Below, one piece after another: positions 26,571 to 33,924 of a DNA stretch of 38,580 nucleotides. The translations under genes and the position numbers were made by a program. How positions within the stretch are numbered: the first letter of the stretch is position 1; every line of letters starts with the position of its first letter. Where the stretch lies: contig CALBNS010000090.1 in NCBI GenBank assembly GCA_937896665.1, forward strand, positions 1-38,580, read 5' to 3'. The DNA comes from an uncultured Clostridia bacterium (GTDB lineage: Bacteria > Bacillota > Clostridia > Lachnospirales > Lachnospiraceae). The notes beneath the pieces are model-generated. The model was not told the origin of the DNA. It searched no databases and worked only from the letters and a program-made list of their open reading frames with translations.

Positions 26571-26599
26571 TTGACAGTATTCAGGCTTGCACGTAATAT
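26571..26599 (+). promoter_or_regulatory. Sigma-A promoter of the rlmL-like/rdgB/yfcE operon
   Basis: A perfect TTGACA at 26571-26576, 17 bp, TAATAT at 26594-26599; the start codon of the methyltransferase is at 26627. Confidence 0.75.
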
Positions 26600-26626
26600 A
26601 AAGAATATAGGTACAGGAGGAGAAAA

Positions 26627-27775
26627 ATGGATAGAATTGAACTGATAGCACCTTGCCATTTTGGGCTTGAAGCTGTGTTGAAGAGAGAAGTGCAGGATTT
26701 GGGATATGAAATAGCTAGTGTGGAAGACGGAAGGGTATCATTTTACGGAGATGTTTCCGCTATCTGCAGAGCGAATATATTTTTGAGGACGGCAGAACGT
26801 GTATTGCTAAAAGTGGGCAGTTTTAAGGCTGTTACATTTGATGAATTATTTGAAAATACGAAAAAAATTCCGTGGGAGATTTATATCCCGAAAGACGGAA
26901 AATTCTGGGTGGCTAAAGCGGCTTCTGTAAAGAGCAAATTGTTCAGCCCTTCTGATATTCAGTCGATTATGAAAAAAGCGATGGTAAATCGTATGCGGGA
27001 ACATTACCATATCGACTGGTTTGAGGAGAGTGGTGCTTCTTATCCGATTCGTGTGTTTCTCATGAAAGATATAGTGACGGTCGGGATTGATACATCTGGG
27101 GTGTCATTGCATAAACGTGGCTACAGACAGCTGTCAAGTAAGGCACCAATTACAGAAACATTGGCAGCCGCATTGATTATGCTGACTCCATGGAAGAAAG
27201 ATAGAATTCTGGTAGACCCATTCTGCGGAAGTGGTACATTTCCAATTGAAGCGGCAATGATCGCTGCAAATATTGCTCCTGGTATGAACCGCTCCTTTCT
27301 GGCGGAGGAATGGACGAATCTGATCCCGAAAAAATCATGGTATGATGCGATTGATGAAGCAAATAATATGATAGAAGATGATATTGACGTGGATATTCAG
27401 GGCTATGATATTGATGCTGATGTAGTGCGTGCTGCACGAGAAAATGCGCGTGATGCAGGTGTGGAGCATCTGATTCATTTTCAGGAACGTGCGGTGAAGG
27501 ATTTAAGACATCCGAAAAAATATGGATTTATCATCACAAATCCCCCGTATGGTGAGCGTTTGGAGGAAAAAGAGAATCTGCCGGGGCTGTATCGTGAATT
27601 TGGCGAGAGCTTTCAAAAATTAGACAGTTGGTCCGCTTACATGATTACAAGCTATGAAGATACAGAAAGATACTTTGGAAGAAAGGCAGATAAAAACAGA
27701 AAGATTTATAATGGTATGTTGAGAACATATTTTTATCAGTTTTTGGGACCGAAGCCGCCAAAACCGAAAAAATAG
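26627..27775 (+). CDS. THUMP-domain class I methyltransferase (RlmL N-terminal-like)
   Basis: The 382-aa protein has a ferredoxin-like plus THUMP RNA-binding region (about residues 1-155) and a Rossmann-type SAM methyltransferase domain with DPFCGSGTFPIEAAM (about 198-212) and the catalytic NPPYGER (about 304-310) of N-methyltransferases that act on exocyclic base nitrogens. In E. coli the equivalent module of RlmL makes m2G2445 in 23S rRNA; Bacillus YpsC-like proteins match this size. The exact rRNA target is inferred. GGAGGAG precedes the ATG by about 5 bp. rdgB and yfcE follow closely (17 bp, then a 4-bp overlap), so the three form one operon from the promoter at 26571. Confidence 0.9.
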   Translation: MDRIELIAPCHFGLEAVLKREVQDLGYEIASVEDGRVSFYGDVSAICRANIFLRTAERVLLKVGSFKAVTFDELFENTKKIPWEIYIPKDGKFWVAKAASVKSKLFSPSDIQSIMKKAMVNRMREHYHIDWFEESGASYPIRVFLMKDIVTVGIDTSGVSLHKRGYRQLSSKAPITETLAAALIMLTPWKKDRILVDPFCGSGTFPIEAAMIAANIAPGMNRSFLAEEWTNLIPKKSWYDAIDEANNMIEDDIDVDIQGYDIDADVVRAARENARDAGVEHLIHFQERAVKDLRHPKKYGFIITNPPYGERLEEKENLPGLYREFGESFQKLDSWSAYMITSYEDTERYFGRKADKNRKIYNGMLRTYFYQFLGPKPPKPKK

Positions 27776-27792
27776 AAAAGAGGAACTTCGAT

Positions 27793-28392
27793 ATGGAACA
27801 AAAGATTATATTTGCAACAGGTAATGAGAACAAAATGAAAGAAATCCGAATGATTTTGGCTGATTTGGGTATGCCGATACAGTCCATGAAACAAGCAGGG
27901 ATTGCAGTTAATGTTGTGGAAGATGGAAGTACGTTTGAGGAAAATGCGTTGATTAAAGCGACTGAGATTGCAAAGGTTGCACCGGACTGCATAGTTTTGG
28001 CAGATGATTCGGGGCTTGAGATTGATTATTTGAATAAAGAACCGGGAATATATTCTGCTCGTTATGCGGGCGAAGATACATCTTATGACATTAAGAACAA
28101 TCTTTTATTACAACGTCTGGAAGGTGTGCCGGATGAGAAGCGAACAGCAAGATTTGTCTGTGCTGTGGCTGCGGCATTTCCGGATGGAACCACAGAGGTT
28201 GTGAGAGGGACGATAGAGGGACGCATAGGTTATTCGCAGGAAGGAGAAAATGGATTTGGATATGATCCGATTTTCTATGTTCCAGAATATGGATGCACAA
28301 CAGCTCAGATGGATCCTGACAAAAAGAATGAATTGAGCCATAGGGGAAATGCATTGCGTGCGATGCGGGCAATTATGGAGAAGAAGATATGA
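27793..28392 (+). CDS. rdgB: XTP/dITP pyrophosphatase (RdgB/HAM1)
   Basis: This house-cleaning enzyme hydrolyses non-canonical purine triphosphates (XTP, dITP, ITP) to monophosphates and pyrophosphate, keeping deaminated bases out of DNA and RNA. The 199-aa length is standard. The triphosphate-binding FATGNENKMKEI at the N-terminus, LADDSGLEID (about residues 69-78, Mg2+ and catalytic Asp), GENGFGYDPIFY (about 150-161) and ELSHRGNAL near the end are all present. It sits between the rRNA methyltransferase and yfcE, and its stop overlaps the yfcE start (ATGA), a frequent pairing in Firmicutes. Confidence 0.96.
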   Translation: MEQKIIFATGNENKMKEIRMILADLGMPIQSMKQAGIAVNVVEDGSTFEENALIKATEIAKVAPDCIVLADDSGLEIDYLNKEPGIYSARYAGEDTSYDIKNNLLLQRLEGVPDEKRTARFVCAVAAAFPDGTTEVVRGTIEGRIGYSQEGENGFGYDPIFYVPEYGCTTAQMDPDKKNELSHRGNALRAMRAIMEKKI

Positions 28393-28868
28393 GAATACTA
28401 ATTGTAAGCGATACACATGGCAGAACCGGCAATTTAGAACTTGTAAAGGAACATGTAGGGCAGATTGATATGTTGTTGCATTTGGGTGATGTGGAAGGTG
28501 CTGAACATAATATAGAAGAAATGTTCTTGTGTCCAATTCATATGGTTGCGGGGAATAATGATTTCTTTTCGTATCTTCCTAATGAAAAAGAGATTGAAAT
28601 CGGGAAATACCGTATTTTTATGACACATGGACATCACTATTATGTGTCTATGGATACCCGACTTTTGAAACAGGAGGGGCGGGCACGTGGTGTGGATATT
28701 GTCATGTATGGGCATACACACCGTCCGGATATCGATTATAGCAGTGATGTGCTTGCAATTAATCCGGGAAGTCTTTCATTTCCAAGGCAGGAGGGCAGAA
28801 AGGCGACGTATATCTTGATGGAAATGGATGATGCAGGAGAGGCGGAATTCACTCTGCATTATGTCTAG
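28389..28868 (+). CDS. YfcE/MJ0936-type metallophosphoesterase
   Basis: The 159-aa protein is a small calcineurin-like phosphoesterase. All five metal-binding blocks are present: SDTHGRTGN (residues 7-15), LHLGDVEG (about 31-38), GNND (about 54-57), THGHHYY (about 78-84) and YGHTH (about 107-111). Homologues hydrolyse model phosphodiesters with Mn2+ or Ni2+; the natural substrate is unknown. It is translationally coupled to rdgB through an ATGA overlap and is the last gene of the operon. No clear terminator hairpin follows before the tRNA promoter at 28908. Confidence 0.94.
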   Translation: MRILIVSDTHGRTGNLELVKEHVGQIDMLLHLGDVEGAEHNIEEMFLCPIHMVAGNNDFFSYLPNEKEIEIGKYRIFMTHGHHYYVSMDTRLLKQEGRARGVDIVMYGHTHRPDIDYSSDVLAINPGSLSFPRQEGRKATYILMEMDDAGEAEFTLHYV

Positions 28869-28907
28869 AATTAAATAAAAAAATAAATGAAAAAATTAAA
28901 AAAGTTG

Positions 28908-28936
28908 TTGACATTTCCGCTGACACATAATATAAT
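28908..28936 (+). promoter_or_regulatory. Perfect consensus promoter of the tRNA array
   Basis: TTGACA (28908-28913), 17 bp, TATAAT (28931-28936): every position matches the sigma-A consensus. It lies 37 bp before tRNA-Pro. Confidence 0.93.
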
Positions 28937-28973
28937 AACGATTGTGTCACGGAGATGTGGCAAAAAGCAATAA

Positions 28974-29048
28974 CGGGGTGTGGCTCAGCTTGGCTAGAGC
29001 GCCTGGTTTGGGACCAGGAGGTCGCAGGTTCGAATCCTGTCACCCCGA
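28974..29048 (+). tRNA. tRNA-Pro (anticodon TGG)
   Basis: Acceptor arms CGGGGTG/CACCCCG pair fully; the loop TTTGGGA gives TGG. CCA is not encoded. First gene of the seven-tRNA array. Confidence 0.96.
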
Positions 29049-29052
29049 CTTT

Positions 29053-29123
29053 GCGGGTGTAGTTCAATGGTAGAACACTAGCCTTCCAAGCTAGATACGT
29101 GGGTTCGATTCCCATCACCCGCT
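29053..29123 (+). tRNA. tRNA-Gly (anticodon TCC)
   Basis: Acceptor arms GCGGGTG/CACCCGC pair fully; loop CTTCCAA gives TCC. It starts 4 bp after tRNA-Pro. Confidence 0.96.
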
Positions 29124-29160
29124 TTCTTAAGCGATATGCTTAGGATTTAGAATTGAATGT

Positions 29161-29234
<74 letters not shown>

Positions 29235-29240
29235 CTTTAT

Positions 29241-29315
29241 GGTGGGTATGGTGCAGTTGGTTAGCGCGCCAGATTGTGGTTCTGGATGTCGTGGGTTCGA
29301 GTCCCACTATCCACC
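29241..29315 (+). tRNA. tRNA-His (anticodon GTG)
   Basis: The extra G at position -1 opposite C73, the hallmark of tRNA-His, is encoded at 29241. Arms GTGGGTA/TATCCAC pair with one G-U. Loop TTGTGGT gives GTG. Confidence 0.95.
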
Positions 29316-29324
29316 CTTTTTTAT

Positions 29325-29396
29325 TGGGCTATCGCCAAGCGGTAAGGCACAGGACTTTGACTCCTGCAGTCGTTGGTTCGAATCCAACTAGCCCAG
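29325..29396 (+). tRNA. tRNA-Gln (anticodon TTG)
   Basis: Arms TGGGCTA/TAGCCCA pair fully; loop CTTTGAC gives TTG. Confidence 0.95.
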
Positions 29397-29400
29397 GTAT

Positions 29401-29473
29401 GGAGCATTAGCTCAGTCGGTAGAGCACTTGACTTTTAATCAAGTTGTCCGGGGTTCGAATCCCCGATGCTTCA
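29401..29473 (+). tRNA. tRNA-Lys (anticodon TTT)
   Basis: Arms GGAGCAT/ATGCTTC pair with one G-U; loop CTTTTAA gives TTT. Confidence 0.95.
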
Positions 29474-29487
29474 CTTATGAAATGTTT

Positions 29488-29518
29488 AAAGTGTTGATTT
29501 TCAACACTTTTGCTTTTT
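29488..29518 (+). terminator. Terminator inside the tRNA array
   Basis: A 10-bp perfect stem (29488-29497 with 29501-29510) and T-rich tail separate tRNA-Lys from tRNA-Leu. Confidence 0.85.
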
Positions 29519-29523
29519 ATAAT
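29494..29523 (+). promoter_or_regulatory. Promoter of tRNA-Leu overlapping the terminator
   Basis: TTGATT (29494-29499) lies within the terminator hairpin and TATAAT (29518-29523) directly after its T-tract, 18 bp apart; tRNA-Leu begins 30 bp later. The terminator and promoter share bases. Confidence 0.55.
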
Positions 29524-29553
29524 ACTGATATCATTAAGTGGATATTGCTTTAT

Positions 29554-29633
29554 GCGGATGTGGCGGAACTGGCAGACGCGCTAGACTTAGGATCTAGTGG
29601 GAGACCGTGCAGGTTCGATTCCTGTCATCCGCA
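29554..29633 (+). tRNA. tRNA-Leu (anticodon TAG)
   Basis: Arms GCGGATG/CATCCGC pair fully; loop CTTAGGA gives TAG. The long variable arm of class II tRNAs is present (TGGGAGACCG). Confidence 0.95.
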
Positions 29634-29638
29634 GGCGT

Positions 29639-29686
29639 AAGGTCGCAATTCCTTGAGAAATCAAGGTTTGCGATCTTATTTTTGTA
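29639..29686 (+). terminator. Terminator of tRNA-Leu
   Basis: AAGGTCGCAA pairs with the TTGCGATCTT region, with an inner CCTTGA/TCAAGG stem, and a T-run follows. Confidence 0.88.
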
Positions 29687-29759
29687 TATAGAAATTATTT
29701 CATATAAAAATAAAATAACTTCATATAATATATCAATCCCATTTAAGAAAGGTATATTT

Positions 29760-30293
29760 ATGATTTCAAATAACCCCTATTCCGGTTTCTTTATGAGTTT
29801 TATCTCGATTCTCAGGCAGCCTCCGCATGCTGTGGCAGCAATTGAGGGGAGCGACAAAAATGCTCAGATTCATGGGGAAGCACAGTTTTATCAGACTAGG
29901 TATGGAGTGCTTGTCGCATGTGAAGTAGCAGGCTTGCCAAAAGCGGATGAAATATGTGAGAGTCCTATTTTTGCATTTCATATACACGAAGGAGAAAGAT
30001 GTAGTGGAAACGAGCAAGATCCATTTGCAGATGCAATGACGCATTATAATCCAAATGGCTGCGCCCATCCATATCATGCCGGTGATTTACCCCCGTTGTT
30101 TGGAAATAATGGTTATGCACTGCAAATCTTTTTGACTGACCGGTTTGCAGTACATGAGGTCATAGGAAAAACCATTATTATTCATGCCAAGCCGGATGAT
30201 TTCACGACGCAGCCTGCAGGAAATTCAGGAGAGAAAATAGCCTGTGGGCAGATTAAAGAAATTCGACAGGAAAATATAAGGTCTGTGAAGTGA
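29760..30293 (+). CDS. Cu/Zn superoxide dismutase family protein
   Basis: The 177-aa protein belongs to the Cu/Zn superoxide dismutase family, which turns superoxide into oxygen and hydrogen peroxide. All metal ligands are present: H74 and H76 (FHIHEG), bridging H95 (THYNP), H103, H106 and D109 (HPYHAGD), and H142 (IIIHAKPDDF). The two Cys of the family disulfide are in GERC and KIACG. No signal peptide is visible, so it may be cytoplasmic, unlike most bacterial SodC. The open frame begins inside tRNA-Leu, but AGAAAGG before ATG 29760 marks the true start. It lies directly downstream of the tRNA array and ends in a strong terminator. Activity in such an anaerobe is not assured. Confidence 0.88.
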   Translation: MISNNPYSGFFMSFISILRQPPHAVAAIEGSDKNAQIHGEAQFYQTRYGVLVACEVAGLPKADEICESPIFAFHIHEGERCSGNEQDPFADAMTHYNPNGCAHPYHAGDLPPLFGNNGYALQIFLTDRFAVHEVIGKTIIIHAKPDDFTTQPAGNSGEKIACGQIKEIRQENIRSVK

Positions 30294-30316
30294 GCGCTTC
30301 ACAGACCTTATTATAC
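30276..30316. terminator. Bidirectional terminator between SOD and the AGCS symporter
   Basis: A 15-bp perfect stem (30276-30290 with 30297-30311) overlaps the SOD stop codon; AT-rich flanks serve both convergent genes. Confidence 0.88.
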
Positions 30317-30327
30317 TTAAAACTATT

Positions 30328-31806
30328 TTATTTATCGAACATCTGCTGCTTCTGAATATCAGGGAAGGCAGAGTACATCGGCATCTCTTTTGAACCTTTA
30401 AAGGTTCTCCGTACATAGTTGTTGGTAATCTGTCTGACTGTACCGGATAATGCAAGCACGCCGATCAAGTTTGGTATCATCATCAGACCATTGAATGTAT
30501 CGGAAAGTTGCCATGCAAGATCTAGAGTCATGGTACAGCCGAAGTAAACCATAATGATAAAAACTACCTTGTAGATATTCACTGATTTGGTGCCGAATAA
30601 GTATTCAAATGCTTTTGTACCGTAGTGGCTCCAGCCTAGTGCAGTTGAGTAAGCAAACAAAAGAATCGCAATTGCGATAAATTTCGGACCAAGAGAACCA
30701 AATACTGTGCCGAATGCTTCGCCTACAAGCCCAGAGCCTTCTGTTGATGAAACCATCATACCCGTTTCTAAATCTACAAGACCCGTAGAAAGGATACAGA
30801 AAGCAGTCAATGTACACACTACAATCGTATCGGCAAATACTTCGAAAATTCCCCACATCCCTTGTTTTACCGGCTCTTTTACGTTGGAATTCGAGTGAAC
30901 CATAACAGAAGAGCCAAGTCCGGCCTCGTTTGAAAATGCACCACGCTTAAAGCCCCAGCTGATTGCCCGGCTCATACCGTAACCGATGATACCGCCACCG
31001 GCTGATTTGAAGGCAAAAGCACCTCTGAAGATGGCATCAAACACTTCACCAAACATATCGATGTGCGTGATACAAATGATCAGGGCTCCAATCATGTAAA
31101 GGCTTGCCATAAAAGGAACTAGCTTTTCAGTAACGGCAGCCACACGTTTCAAACCGCCTAAAATAACAAATGCAGTCAGAACCATGAGTAAAATTCCAGT
31201 AATATATGTAGGAATATTAAAAGCTGATTTCAGGTTACCTGAAATAGAATTTACCTGACTCATATTGCCGATACCAAAACTTGCTAACAGGCAGAAACAG
31301 CTAAATAACACAGCTAGAATGCTACCGATTACTTTGAAACCTTGTTTTGTACCAAGTCCGTCTCTTAAGTAATACATGGCACCTCCGCACCATTCGCCTT
31401 TTTCATTTTTTCGACGATAAAAAATACCAAGTACGTTTTCTGAGTAGTTTGTCATCATACCAAAAATTGCCATGACCCACATCCAGAAGATAGCTCCCGG
31501 TCCACCGGAAATAATTGCAGTGGCAACACCTACGATGTTGCCGGTACCGATTGTAGCGGCAAGAGCAGTACACAGACTTTGAAACTGTGAAATTGATTTG
31601 TCGTTTTTGTCCGTGTGCGCTGTGATATGTCTGTCGAAAAAAACAGCCCCGATGGTGTTTTTGCACCAGTGAGGAATATGGCTGAACTGAAAACCTTTGT
31701 TTACCAAGGTCATCACCACACCTGTGATGAATAGCAGTGCAATTCCAAATGTTCCCCATACGACACCATTCACAGCATCATTGAGTTTTGTAATGGTTTC
31801 TAACAT
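30328..31806 (-). CDS. AGCS-family alanine/glycine:cation symporter
   Basis: This 492-aa inner-membrane protein belongs to the alanine or glycine:cation symporter family (AgcS/AlsT), which takes up small neutral amino acids with Na+. Family blocks include ATIGTGNIVGVATAI (about residues 90-104), GGPGAIFWMWVMA, the RDGLGTK stretch, and KRGAFSNEAGLGS (about 270-283). Ten to eleven membrane helices are evident. The frame is open 10 codons earlier, but GGAGG is 7 bp before the internal ATG at 31806, so the shorter form is chosen. It is convergent with the SOD gene and shares its terminator; it is divergent from the sigma-YARHG gene. Substrate preference cannot be read from sequence. Confidence 0.93.
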   Translation of the reverse strand: MLETITKLNDAVNGVVWGTFGIALLFITGVVMTLVNKGFQFSHIPHWCKNTIGAVFFDRHITAHTDKNDKSISQFQSLCTALAATIGTGNIVGVATAIISGGPGAIFWMWVMAIFGMMTNYSENVLGIFYRRKNEKGEWCGGAMYYLRDGLGTKQGFKVIGSILAVLFSCFCLLASFGIGNMSQVNSISGNLKSAFNIPTYITGILLMVLTAFVILGGLKRVAAVTEKLVPFMASLYMIGALIICITHIDMFGEVFDAIFRGAFAFKSAGGGIIGYGMSRAISWGFKRGAFSNEAGLGSSVMVHSNSNVKEPVKQGMWGIFEVFADTIVVCTLTAFCILSTGLVDLETGMMVSSTEGSGLVGEAFGTVFGSLGPKFIAIAILLFAYSTALGWSHYGTKAFEYLFGTKSVNIYKVVFIIMVYFGCTMTLDLAWQLSDTFNGLMMIPNLIGVLALSGTVRQITNNYVRRTFKGSKEMPMYSAFPDIQKQQMFDK

Positions 31807-31857
31807 GAAAAATCCTCCGTTTCTATTCATTTGCACTTTCGTGCTTTACAAAAATAA

Positions 31858-31863
31858 ATTATA
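31858..31863 (-). promoter_or_regulatory. -10 element of the AGCS gene
   Basis: On the minus strand a perfect TATAAT lies about 50 bp before the start codon. The best -35 (TTGTCA, 31883-31888) is 19 bp away, a poor spacing. Confidence 0.4.
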
Positions 31864-31935
31864 CGCGAAATTTTATCATTTATGACAAAAAAACACAAGT
31901 AAAATATTAACAATTATTTCTTTCAAGAGATTTGC

Positions 31936-31964
31936 TTGACAGACAAAAATAAGAAAATTATACT
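31936..31964 (+). promoter_or_regulatory. Sigma-A promoter of the sigma-YARHG gene
   Basis: Perfect TTGACA (31936-31941), 17 bp, TATACT (31959-31964); start codon 40 bp downstream. Confidence 0.85.
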
Positions 31965-32003
31965 TCAATGTAGAGCAAAAGAGTTTGAAGGAGAAGTGGC
32001 AGA

Positions 32004-33347
32004 ATGGAAAGAGGATTAGAAGGTGCGGTAGAACAGGTACAGAAGCAGAACGAAGCTGGATTGAATTATATTTATTCTAAGACTTATAATTTTGTTTATC
32101 TGCGTGCTAAGACCATTTTAAAAAATGAAGAGGATGTAAGGAAACTGATGCAGCAGGTGTACCAGCAGGCGTTTGAATTCTCCGATGAGCTGATGGAAGA
32201 TAATGTGTACGAGTGGCTCGGGAAAAATACATATGAGATTGGCCGACGTTGGTATCGGAAGAAAAAGGCACGTGAGATGCAGTATCTTGAGATGGAAAAT
32301 AGTGAGATGCATTCCCGCAAGGCAGAGGGGACAGAAACGGCTCAGAAGATTATCTGTGAGGCATTGGAACAACTGCCGGATTTGTATCATGCAACAGTAT
32401 TTGCTTTTTATTATGATTATATGAAAGTGGAAGATATTGCAGTAATAATGGACTGTACACCTGGTGTGATTATGAATCGTCTGAACTATGCGAGAAAATA
32501 TATTCAAAAGGCAATTGAAAATTATTATGAAGAGAACAAAGACTCCAATGTAAAGATTACATTTTCTGTGAATGAATTATGTACTGCATTGCGTAAATGG
32601 TCGGTTGATAACTGTCTTGGAATGGCAGCGGCACAAAATGTATATTACAATATATGTAAAGAATTGAAATTGCATGCAGGCTCAATTTATTTAGAAGGTA
32701 AAGAATTTGCAGGTGTAAATAATACGATTGTATATCATAGGCAGGATGGATTAGAAAGCATTTGCGAAGAGATTCAGCGATATATCAAAAAGGAAGCTAT
32801 AGACAAGAAAAAACTTCTTTTGGGTGTAGCAATTGGTACAGCAGTTCTTGTCGTGGTTATTGTGGCAGCTGGTCTTTTGAGAAAATCTGACAAGAAGGAA
32901 GAGACACAGATACCTGAGAATTTACAAAGTGATGTACAGAATAAGGAAAATCTGCAGTCGGACACAAATGTGTCACAAGGCCAGGAAGAGGGAAACACAA
33001 ATAATAACACGGAGATACCAGATAATATGGTAGACGTAGGTGATTTGGAACAAGACAACCAGAATTCACAAGTGGATTCCGAGTATATTTTCCCGAACAG
33101 TAATACAGAGAAACTCACGAGAGAGGAACTTTTGAGACATACGAAAGAAGAACTTCGTTTGGGAAGAAATGAAATCTATGCGAGACATGGAATGATTTTT
33201 GGGGAGGAAGAGTTGGATAATTACTTTGGCAGCAAGTCATGGTATACACCTTCGGTAGATATTGGCGAATTCTATGATAAGGTAGAAATGAGTCTGGTGG
33301 AAGAAGAAAATATAAACTTGATCCGTGAAGTAGAGAGTGGAATGTAA
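32004..33347 (+). CDS. ECF-like sigma factor fused to a membrane helix and YARHG domain
   Basis: The 447-aa protein has three parts. Residues about 1-175 resemble an ECF-type sigma factor: a region 2-like stretch (FVYLRAKTILKNEEDVRKLMQQVYQQAF) and a region 4 helix-turn-helix (LEQLPDLYHATVFAFYYDYMKVEDIAVIMDCTPGVIMNRLNYARKYI; ECF-typical). After a linker comes one membrane helix (about 271-292, LLLGVAIGTAVLVVVIVAAGLL). Then a polar, Asn/Gln/Glu-rich stalk leads to a C-terminal YARHG domain (YARHG at 392-396) that should lie outside the cell. The topology is cytoplasmic DNA-binding part, membrane, external sensor. GGAG precedes the ATG, and a near-consensus promoter lies upstream. No separate anti-sigma gene is adjacent. 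Whether it activates transcription while membrane-bound or after cleavage is unknown. Confidence 0.82.
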   Translation: MERGLEGAVEQVQKQNEAGLNYIYSKTYNFVYLRAKTILKNEEDVRKLMQQVYQQAFEFSDELMEDNVYEWLGKNTYEIGRRWYRKKKAREMQYLEMENSEMHSRKAEGTETAQKIICEALEQLPDLYHATVFAFYYDYMKVEDIAVIMDCTPGVIMNRLNYARKYIQKAIENYYEENKDSNVKITFSVNELCTALRKWSVDNCLGMAAAQNVYYNICKELKLHAGSIYLEGKEFAGVNNTIVYHRQDGLESICEEIQRYIKKEAIDKKKLLLGVAIGTAVLVVVIVAAGLLRKSDKKEETQIPENLQSDVQNKENLQSDTNVSQGQEEGNTNNNTEIPDNMVDVGDLEQDNQNSQVDSEYIFPNSNTEKLTREELLRHTKEELRLGRNEIYARHGMIFGEEELDNYFGSKSWYTPSVDIGEFYDKVEMSLVEEENINLIREVESGM

Positions 33348-33369
33348 TGAGAAGTATAGAGAAGTATAG

Positions 33370-33408
33370 AGAGTAAGGAACTCTGTGAATGAGTTTTCTT
33401 ACTCTTTT
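33370..33408. terminator. Terminator after the sigma-YARHG gene
   Basis: AGAGTAAG pairs with CTTACTCT, with further imperfect inner pairing, then CTTTTTGG. It may also end the minus-strand microprotein gene, whose stop is at 33412. Confidence 0.8.
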
Positions 33409-33411
33409 TGG

Positions 33412-33510
33412 TTAGTTGTCACTGTTATTTCCGTCTAACCATTTGCAAACATAGTAGCTAACTATTTCTGCCATAAAGGAAATCAAAAAGGATATAAGTA
33501 GTTCTGCCAA
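33412..33510 (-). CDS. 32-aa membrane microprotein (TTG start)
   Basis: This reading frame is too short for routine gene calling. From a TTG at 33510 it encodes 32 residues: a hydrophobic stretch LLISFLISFMAEIVSYYV, then CKWLDGNNSDN and a stop. The layout is one membrane helix with a short polar end. An AGGGGGGG purine run lies 5 bp upstream of the TTG as ribosome binding site, and an extended -10 (TGATATACT) lies at 33556-33564. I recall similar tiny proteins with a CKWLD-type ending being common in gut Firmicutes, often near mobile DNA, but no function is known to me. A type I toxin-like or membrane-regulatory role is possible. It is convergent with the sigma-YARHG gene. Confidence 0.6.
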   Translation of the reverse strand: MAELLISFLISFMAEIVSYYVCKWLDGNNSDN

Positions 33511-33555
33511 GCCAACCCCCCCTTCTGTTGCCAGGCTGGGTGCGACAACTTGTTT

Positions 33556-33564
33556 AGTATATCA
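33556..33564 (-). promoter_or_regulatory. Extended -10 promoter of the microprotein gene
   Basis: On the minus strand TGATATACT (TG-n-TATACT) lies about 45 bp before the TTG start; the -35 region (TAGTTA) is weak. Confidence 0.5.
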
Positions 33565-33672
33565 TACCAATAAAAAAATAACTATAATAAAAGTTGAATA
33601 ATAAAATTGCAATTTTAAGAAAAGAATTTTAAATACAAAATCATGAAAAAAGAATAAAAAACTAATTATTTA

Positions 33673-33701
33673 TTGACAAGAAATATAAAAACAGATAAAA
33701 T
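33673..33701 (+). promoter_or_regulatory. Promoter of the leader peptide/cysteine peptidase module
   Basis: Perfect TTGACA (33673-33678), 17 bp, TAAAAT (33696-33701). It is the only strong promoter in the 655-bp gap before the peptidase gene and implies a leader of about 290 nt. Confidence 0.75.
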
Positions 33702-33825
33702 AGACTTGTAATATATTGAAAATACATAAGGTATGTGGTCAGTTGGAACATTTATAATTGATGATTTAATACAGAAGATTGATTATATAATTTTTCGTAT
33801 TATGTTATTTAGGAGGTGATGTGAA

Positions 33826-33924
33826 ATGATAATAGGAATTAGTCTATATAGTTCAATATGCTATAATAATTCTGTTTATTTTTGGCATCATAGACTGAGC
33901 AGAGCTAGCATAGAAAACATATAG
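33826..33924 (+). CDS. 32-aa leader peptide candidate upstream of the peptidase
   Basis: A short frame (MIIGISLYSSICYNNS... ending ASIENI) begins at ATG 33826 behind AGGAGGTGAT (33811-33820), a ten-base match to the end of 16S rRNA. Such a complete site is rare and argues that it is translated. The peptide is mildly hydrophobic, with Tyr, His and Trp in its middle and one Cys; it has no clear signal peptide or double-glycine leader. Its stop codon overlaps the left arm of the attenuator-like hairpin at 33914-33963, so translation could affect whether that hairpin forms. It may therefore be a regulatory leader peptide; a small secreted peptide is the alternative. Confidence 0.5.
   Translation: MIIGISLYSSICYNNSVYFWHHRLSRASIENI

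Noticed and set aside
29607..29759. Longer N-terminus for the Cu/Zn SOD starting inside tRNA-Leu
   Set aside because: It would overlap the tRNA and its terminator and has no ribosome binding site; ATG 29760 has AGAAAGG in front of it.
31807..31836. Ten extra residues at the AGCS symporter N-terminus
   Set aside because: GGAGG lies inside this extension, 7 bp before the ATG at 31806, so the shorter start is preferred.
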